Shown: positions 1-6,275 of the stretch, in pieces
Layout: each line of letters starts with the position of its first letter
Numbering within the stretch: the first letter of the stretch is position 1
Origin: Fidelibacterota bacterium UBA1611
Lineage (GTDB): Bacteria > Fidelibacterota > Marinisomatia > Marinisomatales > UBA1611
Assembly (NCBI GenBank): GCA_002321855.1
Contig: DCMX01000248.1
Location: 1 to 6,275 of the forward strand
Reading direction: 5' to 3'
Length of the DNA: 6,275 nucleotides
Made by a program: the position numbers and the translations under genes
The notes under the pieces: model-generated
What the model saw: only the letters and a program-made list of their open reading frames with translations
Told to the model about the DNA's origin: nothing
Databases searched by the model: none

Positions 1-644
1 ACAAGTGTCCATCTACGAATAGAACGGATCCATAAAGGACTGGTATCTCCTGTGACCAATGCTGCAATAGCAAAAGCAAACGGAATAGAAAAACCTACAT
101 ACCCAAGATATAAAGTTGGCGGATGTATGGCCATTGTCAAATTTTGTAAAAGAGGGTTCAGACCATTACCATTTGCAACAATAAAATTCGCATCTGTAGG
201 AGAAAAAGGGTTCGTAACAAAATTCGTAATAATAAGGAAAAAGAATTGTATGGATACTAATACCAATATCACCCAAGGCATAAGTTCTGTATACTTGTTC
301 CTATTCTGCAAAAGTACAATCAAGCAATAGATTGATAATATAAATAGCCAAAATAATAGAGATCCTGATTGTCCAGCCCAGAGTGCAGTTATCTTATAAA
401 TTAAAGGAGTCTGAAGGCTGGAATAATGAGCAACATAGTCAATATCAAAATTACTCTGTATAAGCTCATTCAGTAGTACAAAGGTAGCTATAATGGATAA
501 ACATGACACCACGATCACAGAGCGCCATCCAGCAAGATAAAAACGATAATCACCGGTTCTGAAGAAAAGGAACAGAATCAAAAAAGAAATAAAGGAGAAT
601 CCAAGCGCCAGGCTTAAGGACAATCCACCAATTATTGGAATCAC
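1..644 (-). CDS. ccmF: Cytochrome c haem lyase subunit CcmF, 3'-partial
   Basis: CcmF is the integral-membrane synthetase that receives haem from CcmE and attaches it to the CxxCH motif of apocytochrome c. The first 214 residues are visible, roughly a third of a typical protein; the WWD haem-handling domain lies beyond the window. Translating the complement from GTG at 644-642 gives an open frame to the window edge with no stop. Membrane segments lie at about 2-28, 40-58, 96-112, 123-142 and 177-197. Conserved CcmF stretches are YVAHYSS (70-76), ITALWAGQSGSLLFW (85-99), TNPF (144-147), GLNPLLQN (161-168) and IHPPTLYVGYVGFSIPFAFA (173-192). His174 in the HPP motif corresponds to E. coli CcmF His173, a periplasmic haem-ligand histidine. 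The GTG start is well constrained: a TAG stop sits five codons upstream in this frame with no other usual start between. It overlaps the ccmE stop as GTGA, implying coupled translation. Confidence 0.94.
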   Translation of the reverse strand, partial: MIPIIGGLSLSLALGFSFISFLILFLFFRTGDYRFYLAGWRSVIVVSCLSIIATFVLLNELIQSNFDIDYVAHYSSLQTPLIYKITALWAGQSGSLLFWLFILSIYCLIVLLQNRNKYTELMPWVILVLVSIQFFFLIITNFVTNPFSPTDANFIVANGNGLNPLLQNLTMAIHPPTLYLGYVGFSIPFAFAIAALVTGDTSPLWIRSIRRWTL

Positions 645-1069
645 AATTCGTCTATTCTATAACTGGATTCATCTCTAAGATCACCTTCATATCTAGAGGC
701 ACACTTGACCTGCAACTGGTCCGCGTTGAACATTCCACTGAGATATTTCCCTTCCACGATAATTTCGGCATCATCCTTAAAAAGGTCTGGACGAGTGCCA
801 TAGAAGACTACCGGTATAGATATTTCACCCTGAGAAAGTTCAAAGGAAGCATCTAACAGATCTTCATCGGAAATTATAATAGAACCCGGTTCAACCTTGC
901 CACCCAGGCGTACACGAGATGATTCCTGTGTAGCCTTAAGTTCTGATAAAGAAAGAAATTTCATCATTCCCGTACCATTTTGCATAGGATTAAGAGTCAC
1001 ATATATAATCCATGATATAGTGATAAGGGAAACTCCGGTAATGGTGATTATAAACTTTTTACGAGCCAT
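641..1069 (-). CDS. ccmE: Cytochrome c maturation haem chaperone CcmE, Cys (CxxxY) variant
   Basis: CcmE covalently holds haem in the periplasm and passes it to the CcmF ligation complex during c-type cytochrome assembly (System I). The 142-residue protein has a short basic N-terminus (MARKK), one membrane anchor (about residues 6-26) and a periplasmic OB-fold. Recognisable segments are RVRLGGKVEPGSI (52-64) and VVFYGTRPDLFKDDAEIIVEGKY (87-109), matching the family pattern of V-Y-G-x-x-PDLF followed by V-x-G. The E. coli haem-binding stretch KHDENY aligns with KCASRY here, so the haem-binding His is replaced by Cys123 (codon at 701-703) while Tyr127 is kept. This CxxxY form is known from archaea and Desulfovibrio and is not decay. 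The ATG start gives the expected anchor. The 18-nt gap from the mutase gene shows no Shine-Dalgarno sequence. The end overlaps ccmF by 4 nt, and ccmE-ccmF adjacency supports the call. Confidence 0.92.
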   Translation of the reverse strand: MARKKFIITITGVSLITISWIIYVTLNPMQNGTGMMKFLSLSELKATQESSRVRLGGKVEPGSIIISDEDLLDASFELSQGEISIPVVFYGTRPDLFKDDAEIIVEGKYLSGMFNADQLQVKCASRYEGDLRDESSYRIDEL

Positions 1070-1087
1070 AACTTTATTAATTACACA

Positions 1088-2743
1088 CTAAAATACAGCC
1101 GTTTCCTGCCATTCACCTAACTCCTCCTTCATCGTAACTACAATTTCTCCCAAGGTCGCGTAGGCCTTGGCCGCAATAATGATCAGAGGAACTAGATTCT
1201 CATTGTTCCTACAGGCTATTTTAATTTGGTTTAGGGCAGACCGGACCTCAGAATTATTACGATTTTTTCTTAGAAGATCAAGTTTGTCACACTGGACTCT
1301 TTCAACTTGGGTATTGATCTCCAAGATAGGAATATCTATTTCTTCTTCATTTACAAAGTCATTTACACTTACAACGATACGTTGATTGTTATCTACCTTG
1401 TTTTGATAATCAGAAGCAGCATGAGCTATTTCATGCTGTAGATATCCCTGTTCTATCGCTGGAATGACACCACCTAACTCATCGATTGCCTTGAAGTATT
1501 GTTCAACCTGTTCTTCAATGCTATCCGTTAATGACTCAACGAACCATGATCCTCCCATGGGGTCCACAACATTCGCAACGCCGGTTTCATGGGCTATAAG
1601 TTGTTGAGTACGCAAAGCTATCTCAGCCGCTTTTTCACTAGGCAAAGCTAATGTCTCATCCATGGAATTCGTATGTAGACTCTGTGTACCACCCAAAACA
1701 GCAGCCATGGCCTGAAACCCTGTACGAGCAATATTAATCTCTGGCTGCTGTGCTGTCAGGCTACATCCTGCTGTCTGAGCATGGAACCGTAGTGCCATTG
1801 AACGTTCGTTTTTGGCCCCATATTTATTTTTCATTCGTTTGGCCCAAATCCTCCGTGCAGCTCGATACTTGGCGATCTCTTCAAAAAAATCCAAGTGGGA
1901 ATTAAAGAAAAAGGAAAGTCTTGGAGCAAAAGCATCTACATTAAGTCCTGCCTTGATACCATATTCTACATAAGTAAATCCATTGGCCAGAGTAAAGGCC
2001 AATTCCTGTGCTGCAGTTGACCCTGCTTCTCGGATATGGTATCCGCTAACAGATATCGTATTATATTTAGGCATATTTTTTGTGCAATAAGTAAGCATAT
2101 CGGTAATAACGCGCATCGAGGGTTCTGGCGGGAAGATCCATTCCTTCTGAGCAATGAATTCCTTTAAAATATCATTCTGGAGTGTTCCACGCAATCGGTC
2201 TAATGGGACACCTTGTTTCTCAGCTACCGCAATATAAAACGCCAATAAGATGATCGCTGGTCCATTAATTGTCTGTGATACTGAAATATCGCCTAAATTG
2301 ATACCATCAAAAAGCGTTTCCATATCCTCCAAATTCGATACATTAACACCACATTTTCCTACTTCTCCTACGGAAAAAGAGTGATCCGGATCATATCCCA
2401 TGAGTGTTGGCATATCATAGGCTACAGATAAACCTGTCTGACCCTTCTCAAGTAACAATTTGAATCGATGGTTTGTTTCTTCGGGTCTTCCATAACCGGC
2501 AAACTGGCGCATTGTCCAAAGTTTCCCACGATAGAGGTTCGAATGGATACCACGCGTATAAGGGTATTGACCTGGAAAACCTAATTTCTCCATATAACCA
2601 TTCCCAGGGGAAACTGGAAAATAGCAAAGATCTATAGGATTACCGCTTAATGTATCAAAATCAGCATTTCTATTTCCGGAAACGGAGACAGATTCTGACC
2701 AAGAGGTCTTGCTCTCATTGAATAATTCTAATTGCTTATCCAT
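1088..2743 (-). CDS. B12-dependent acyl-CoA mutase large subunit, isobutyryl-CoA mutase-like (IcmA-type; MCM family)
   Basis: This 551-residue protein is the substrate-binding TIM-barrel subunit of the methylmalonyl-CoA mutase (MCM) family, which performs adenosylcobalamin radical rearrangements in the cytosol. Family motifs include YPYTRG (60-65), WTMRQFAGYG (76-85), GLSVAYDMPT (104-113), TLQNDILKEF (187-196), PPEPSMR (205-211), SVSGYHIREAG (231-241, with the conserved His236), FAPRLSFFF (272-280) and SLHTNSMDETLALPSE (355-370). It ends at TLGEIVVTMKEELG and lacks the C-terminal B12-binding domain (no DxHxxG), so it needs a separate small subunit, which is not in the window. Propionibacterium MCM Tyr89 and Arg207, which bind the substrate carboxylate, align with Phe81 and Gln199 here. 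Streptomyces IcmA has the same Phe/Gln pair, with a similar IRQFAGFG and AQKEW context. I therefore infer isobutyryl-CoA/n-butyryl-CoA interconversion rather than MCM activity; other branched acyl-CoAs remain possible. The ATG overlaps the cstA end by 8 nt. Family assignment is near certain, and the substrate call about 0.65. Confidence 0.93.
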   Translation of the reverse strand: MDKQLELFNESKTSWSESVSVSGNRNADFDTLSGNPIDLCYFPVSPGNGYMEKLGFPGQYPYTRGIHSNLYRGKLWTMRQFAGYGRPEETNHRFKLLLEKGQTGLSVAYDMPTLMGYDPDHSFSVGEVGKCGVNVSNLEDMETLFDGINLGDISVSQTINGPAIILLAFYIAVAEKQGVPLDRLRGTLQNDILKEFIAQKEWIFPPEPSMRVITDMLTYCTKNMPKYNTISVSGYHIREAGSTAAQELAFTLANGFTYVEYGIKAGLNVDAFAPRLSFFFNSHLDFFEEIAKYRAARRIWAKRMKNKYGAKNERSMALRFHAQTAGCSLTAQQPEINIARTGFQAMAAVLGGTQSLHTNSMDETLALPSEKAAEIALRTQQLIAHETGVANVVDPMGGSWFVESLTDSIEEQVEQYFKAIDELGGVIPAIEQGYLQHEIAHAASDYQNKVDNNQRIVVSVNDFVNEEEIDIPILEINTQVERVQCDKLDLLRKNRNNSEVRSALNQIKIACRNNENLVPLIIIAAKAYATLGEIVVTMKEELGEWQETAVF

Positions 2744-4481
2744 TTAATTGACTTGTCTCCACAACGCTATCTCTGCCATGGATCAATTTTATCATTCCTT
2801 CAACCAACATCCATAAAATCAATATAATTAATATAACATCTATGCCAAATAAAAGTCGATTATTACCCATGAAAGATCCGGCTTTTATTATCAAGGTTAA
2901 AAGCGTGATTATAGATATGAATGCAAAAGGTATTGCCAAAGGTAAAACCGGTTTTTTTCGGCTCCATGAATACAGTAATAGAACCATCAGTGTAAGAGCA
3001 GCCAACATCTGGTTGGAAGCACCAAAGATGGGCCACAATACCCAACCTGCCTGCGTAGATGTACCGGTGGAAGGATCAACTATGTTCCAAAGGGCCAATA
3101 AGACAGCAGGAATCACAGCCACGGCTGTAGCCATATATCGATTTTTGAGTATAGAGATGTTCACAGCTTCTCCTAACTCTGTTATTATAAAACGTTGGAT
3201 CCTTGTTGCAGTATCCAGGGTCGTTGCTGCAAAGGAAATAACAAGAACAGCCATTAATCCATTCGCGATATCTGCCGGAATACCCAAGGCCTGTATAAAT
3301 GCACCACCACCCAGTACGAATGCTGCTGCTTTATTTGCAGTGGCATTTCCCCATGTATCATAATAATTGGCCCATGATAGGTCATCAACTATTCCAACAG
3401 AAGGTAAACTGCACGACCTAACCAATGCAATCCCGGCAACAGAGGCCAATGTAGAGGCCAAGGCCAGTATCCCTTCTCCAAGCATACCGCCATATCCAAT
3501 AAACCGAGTATCAGACATTCGTTTGATCTGTTTGGATGTGGTCCCCGAAGAAACAAGCCCATGGAAACCGCTTATGGCACCACACGCAATGGTGACAAAT
3601 AAAAAAGGGAAAATTGAGGGTGCATCTTCTCCACCAGACCGAAATGCAGGAGCATCTATGACAGGATGAGCAACAAAGAGACCAATAAATAATAGTGATA
3701 GCCCAACAAACAACTGGTGACTGTTTATATAATCTCTGGGTTGTAGTAAGAACCAGACCGGTAATAAACTTGCAATCGCTGAGTATATGAACAATAAAAT
3801 GATCCAAAGGGTGTTCTGTTGACCGATATCTAAACCAAACGATTCGAAGGAAAGGGGAAATTTTGTTCCTATATAGATAAAAATATATAGGGTTCCAAGT
3901 GCCAACAAGGATGGTAAAAAAGCATCTAACTTACGTCTATATAATTGCCACCCTACAAGAATGGCAATGAAAATTTCAATGTTAACTGGTAAAACAGTTA
4001 TTGGAAACGCCACGAATAATCCAGCAATCACCATGGCAAAGACAGCCAGGACAAGCCATACCAGTAATAGTACAAAAATAAGAAACATGACCCGGGTACG
4101 TGAGTTAATCACCTTACTCGTTAAATCAGCAATAGACCTTCCTTTTTCCCGAACGCTCGTTACTAACGTACCAAAATCATGGACAGCACCCATAAAGATT
4201 GTACCTAAAATGATCCAGAGGAATGCAGGCAACCATCCCCAATAGACTGCGATGCAGGGACCAATGATTGGGGCAGCGCCAGCAATTGATGTGAAATGGT
4301 GACCAAAAAGAATATATTTTTCCGTGGGAACAAAATCGATGCCATCTTCAAATTCTTCCGCTGGGGTCGGACCATTGAACTCTTGGAGACCAAAAATTCG
4401 ATCTGCAATGAATTTGGAATAAAACCGATAACCAAGGAAAAAAATAATAAACCCGGCTAACGCGAGAATAACTGAATTCAA
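2736..4481 (-). CDS. cstA: CstA-family carbon starvation protein (pyruvate/peptide transporter)
   Basis: This is a 581-residue polytopic inner-membrane protein of the CstA family. E. coli CstA and its paralogue BtsT take up pyruvate, and CstA has also been linked to peptide uptake. Family hallmarks are visible: GHHFTSIAGAAPIIGP (60-75), HDFGTLVTSVREKGRSIADL (101-120), WFLLQPRDY (243-251), GFHGLVSSGTTSKQ (305-318), TLDTATR (421-427) and WPIFGASNQMLAALTL (483-498). Hydrophobic helices run along most of the chain, and the C-terminus is a short hydrophilic tail. It is shorter than the roughly 700-residue E. coli protein but within the range of shorter family members. The start is a TTG. It is the only ATG, GTG or TTG near the family's usual N-terminus (MNSVILALAGF...FFLGYRFYSKF), and no alternative occurs in the next 30 codons. 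The TTG is in the same frame as the dxs stop, two codons downstream (TAA GAC TTG), and no Shine-Dalgarno is visible, so coupling to dxs translation is likely. The actual substrate cannot be read from sequence. Confidence 0.95.
   Translation of the reverse strand: MNSVILALAGFIIFFLGYRFYSKFIADRIFGLQEFNGPTPAEEFEDGIDFVPTEKYILFGHHFTSIAGAAPIIGPCIAVYWGWLPAFLWIILGTIFMGAVHDFGTLVTSVREKGRSIADLTSKVINSRTRVMFLIFVLLLVWLVLAVFAMVIAGLFVAFPITVLPVNIEIFIAILVGWQLYRRKLDAFLPSLLALGTLYIFIYIGTKFPLSFESFGLDIGQQNTLWIILLFIYSAIASLLPVWFLLQPRDYINSHQLFVGLSLLFIGLFVAHPVIDAPAFRSGGEDAPSIFPFLFVTIACGAISGFHGLVSSGTTSKQIKRMSDTRFIGYGGMLGEGILALASTLASVAGIALVRSCSLPSVGIVDDLSWANYYDTWGNATANKAAAFVLGGGAFIQALGIPADIANGLMAVLVISFAATTLDTATRIQRFIITELGEAVNISILKNRYMATAVAVIPAVLLALWNIVDPSTGTSTQAGWVLWPIFGASNQMLAALTLMVLLLYSWSRKKPVLPLAIPFAFISIITLLTLIIKAGSFMGNNRLLFGIDVILIILILWMLVEGMIKLIHGRDSVVETSQLNG
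2756..2760 (-). promoter_or_regulatory. Possible ribosome binding site for the acyl-CoA mutase gene
   Basis: The sequence GGAGA is read on the minus strand inside the end of cstA, upstream of the mutase ATG at 2743. The GGAG core leaves 13 nt before the ATG, longer than the usual spacing, so the site may be weak. It is the only Shine-Dalgarno-like motif I could find close to any of the four gene starts visible in the window. Because the ATG overlaps the cstA stop by 8 nt, translational coupling may matter more than this site. Confidence 0.35.
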
Positions 4482-4484
4482 GTC

Positions 4485-6275
4485 TTAAACTTTAAGGATT
4501 TCCGAAACCGGGATCAGTTCTTTTATTGTATGTATCAATCCCTTTTTATCCAGACCAAGAAGATCCATTATTTGAGCACGTGATCCGTGCTCAACAAATG
4601 AATCAGGAAGCCCTAAACGCTTTATAATCCCTTTATAGCCATTTTCCAACAACCAGGCCGCTACGCCATCACCAAAACCGCCCGTGATGACACCCTCTTC
4701 GACCGTAATAACGTAATCAAATCTATCTGGAATGGAACTTAAATATTGCTCATCCATGGGTTTAATAAATCGGCAATTAACTACTTCACAAGAAATCCCA
4801 TCTCTGGCAAGCTCTAAGGCTACCTCTCGCGCAGTGAACACCAAAGGGCCAACCGCCAATATGACCGCATCTTCACCCTGATTCATTATGTTCCAGGATC
4901 CAATCGGAAGCAACTCCGCCTGACCACTTTTATCAAACTCCACGGATGACGCTTTTGGATATCGAATCCCAAAAGGCCTATCTGTAACATTCAAGGCTGT
5001 ATAAAGAAGATGCCGAAATTCATTTCCATCCTTTGGTGCACTTAGAATCATACCCTGTACACAGCGAAGGTAAGCGATATCTAAGGCTCCATGATGGGTT
5101 GGTCCATCTTCACCAGCGATACCGGCCCTATCCATACAAAATATCACTGGTAGGTGTTGGACAGCAACATCATGAACCAGATGATCATAAGCCCTCTGTA
5201 GAAAGGTTGAATATATTGCCACGATCGGACGCACGCCCTCAGTTGCCATGCCAGCAGAGAATGTGACCCCGTGTCCTTCAGCGATACCAACATCATAGTA
5301 ACGATCAGGAAACTGTTTTGCAAATGGTACCAATCCTGTTCCCTCTCTCATGGCTGCTGTGATACATACTATATCATCGCGATTATAGGCTATTTCACAT
5401 ACCAACGATCCAAAAACACCCTGAAAAGGCAATACCGATGGTTTAGGGTCAGAAGATGGTTCGACCTTATCTAATTTCTTCCCATTGGGCTTTACCCCAT
5501 GATACTTGACAGGATCTTTTTCGGCGACCTGCATTCCTTTCCCTTTCTTGGTCAATATATGGAGCAAGACCGGATTGGGAATATCTTTGATATTTTTAAG
5601 GGTTTTGATCAGTTCATCCAGATCATGACCATCAATTGGTCCAAAATAACGAAAGCCCAACTCTTGAAAGAGTATTCCCGGTACAATAACATTCTTAATA
5701 CTTTCATCGATCTTTTTAAGAAAGGTCCGTGTTCTGCTTTTTGCGAGAGGTAGCTTACCGGTCAGGTTCCAGACCTCATTACGAATATGATTATAGGTGG
5801 GATTGGAAATGAGCCGGGTTAAATATTTACTAATAGCACCTACATTCGGGCTTATTGACATCTCATTATCATTAAGGATCACCGTTAGCTGTCGACCAAT
5901 ATGTCCAGCGTTATTTATTCCTTCATATGCAAGGCCACCTGTCATTGCACCATCTCCAATCACTGCGACGACCCGATGATCCTTTTTATTCTGATGGAGT
6001 GCCTGTGCTACACCCAAAGCTGCGGAGATAGATGTAGACGCATGCCCTGCACCAAACACATCATATTCACTCTCTGTACGCTTTAAAAATCCACTCAGGC
6101 CACCAAACTGACGTATAGTTGGAAATTCATTAAAACGACCAGTAAGTAACTTATGTGCATAGGCCTGGTGCCCAACATCCCATAGAAGCTTATCTTCAGG
6201 GGTGTCATATATATAATGCAATGCTATTGTAAGCTCTATTACTCCCAAAGTTGGTGCAAGGTGCCCTCCAATTTC
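4485..6275 (-). CDS. dxs: 1-deoxy-D-xylulose-5-phosphate synthase, 5'-partial
   Basis: Dxs is a cytosolic, thiamine-diphosphate-dependent enzyme. It condenses pyruvate with glyceraldehyde 3-phosphate, releasing CO2, to give DXP, the entry point of the MEP isoprenoid pathway and a precursor for thiamine and pyridoxal. The window shows 596 residues to the TAA stop. Reading stays open to the window edge and begins with EIGGHLAPT, which matches the conserved GGH segment around E. coli His49, so roughly 40-50 N-terminal residues are missing. Numbering from the first visible residue, I see the diphosphate-binding GDGA at about 107-110 with NDNEMSIS at 135-142. AEGH at 332-335 carries the catalytic Glu (E. 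coli Glu370). YSTFLQRAYDH follows at about 355, then DRAG at 382-385, and a transketolase C-terminal domain ending in EILKV. A TTG at 6248 is in frame but lies inside conserved sequence and is not the start. cstA follows after 3 nt. The identification is very secure. Confidence 0.97.
   Translation of the reverse strand, partial: EIGGHLAPTLGVIELTIALHYIYDTPEDKLLWDVGHQAYAHKLLTGRFNEFPTIRQFGGLSGFLKRTESEYDVFGAGHASTSISAALGVAQALHQNKKDHRVVAVIGDGAMTGGLAYEGINNAGHIGRQLTVILNDNEMSISPNVGAISKYLTRLISNPTYNHIRNEVWNLTGKLPLAKSRTRTFLKKIDESIKNVIVPGILFQELGFRYFGPIDGHDLDELIKTLKNIKDIPNPVLLHILTKKGKGMQVAEKDPVKYHGVKPNGKKLDKVEPSSDPKPSVLPFQGVFGSLVCEIAYNRDDIVCITAAMREGTGLVPFAKQFPDRYYDVGIAEGHGVTFSAGMATEGVRPIVAIYSTFLQRAYDHLVHDVAVQHLPVIFCMDRAGIAGEDGPTHHGALDIAYLRCVQGMILSAPKDGNEFRHLLYTALNVTDRPFGIRYPKASSVEFDKSGQAELLPIGSWNIMNQGEDAVILAVGPLVFTAREVALELARDGISCEVVNCRFIKPMDEQYLSSIPDRFDYVITVEEGVITGGFGDGVAAWLLENGYKGIIKRLGLPDSFVEHGSRAQIMDLLGLDKKGLIHTIKELIPVSEILKV

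Noticed and set aside
52..330. 92-codon plus-strand open frame near the left edge
   Set aside because: The opposite strand encodes an uninterrupted, clearly conserved CcmF N-terminus over the same bases.
641..1069. CcmE as a decayed or frameshifted gene because the haem-binding His is missing
   Set aside because: The frame is intact, Tyr127 and the OB-fold signatures are kept, and the Cys sits exactly at the His position as in known CxxxY CcmE proteins.
1070..1087. Promoter or terminator in the 18-nt gap before ccmE
   Set aside because: It is A/T-rich but too short for a full promoter and has no stem-loop followed by a T run.
635..1091. Plus-strand open frames across ccmE (635-856 and 897-1091)
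   Set aside because: Both are antisense to ccmE, have no recognisable motif and no separate promoter or ribosome site.
1088..2743. Truncated methylmalonyl-CoA mutase that lost its B12 domain
   Set aside because: The protein ends at the natural boundary of the substrate domain and matches the length of two-subunit mutases such as IcmA; no remnant of a B12 domain follows before ccmE.
2842..3363. 173-codon open frame on the plus strand
   Set aside because: It lies entirely antisense to the strongly conserved cstA gene and its translation resembles no family I recognise; it is a shadow frame.
4485..6248. Dxs starting at the in-frame TTG at 6248
   Set aside because: The frame stays open to the window edge, and the nine residues before it (EIGGHLAPT) match the conserved GGH region of Dxs, so the true start is outside the window.
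1..6275. CRISPR array, insertion sequence, tRNA or phage signature
   Set aside because: Coding sequence covers nearly every base, and I saw no repeated spacers, terminal inverted repeats or RNA-like cloverleaf structure.

Overview
The window holds five protein-coding genes, all on the minus strand. Read in the direction of transcription (high to low coordinates) they are: dxs (5' end outside the window), a CstA-family transporter gene, the substrate-binding subunit of a B12-dependent acyl-CoA mutase, ccmE, and ccmF (3' end outside the window). The junctions are very tight: a 3-nt gap, an 8-nt overlap, an 18-nt gap and a 4-nt overlap. This is what one polycistronic transcript would look like. 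No stretch longer than 18 bases lies outside a gene. I see no RNA gene, mobile element, CRISPR array, terminator or promoter. Any promoter for these genes is probably upstream of position 6275.

The organism is a bacterium, because archaea generally make isoprenoids by the mevalonate route and lack Dxs. It makes c-type cytochromes with a System I (Ccm) apparatus and uses a coenzyme-B12 carbon-skeleton mutase. The DNA looks moderately AT-rich, and the start codons mostly lack a good Shine-Dalgarno sequence. This, together with the protein style, suggests an uncultured FCB-group lineage (Bacteroidota, Marinimicrobia or similar), but that placement is a weak inference.

Two proteins differ from what automatic annotation would suggest. 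CcmE has Cys (C123) where the classical haem-binding His should be, in a CxxxY motif. This matches the variant System I known from archaea and Desulfovibrio, which goes with loss of CcmH. The mutase belongs to the methylmalonyl-CoA mutase family, but it has Phe81 and Gln199 at the two positions where methylmalonyl-CoA mutase has Tyr89 and Arg207. Phe/Gln is the pair seen in isobutyryl-CoA mutase. The likely substrate pair is therefore isobutyryl-CoA and n-butyryl-CoA, and the B12-binding small subunit must lie elsewhere.

Functionally the cluster is mixed: isoprenoid precursor synthesis (possibly for quinones), uptake of pyruvate or peptides, acyl-CoA rearrangement linked to branched-chain amino acid catabolism, and cytochrome c maturation. 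A link through pyruvate (CstA imports it, Dxs consumes it) or through respiratory growth is possible but unproven.
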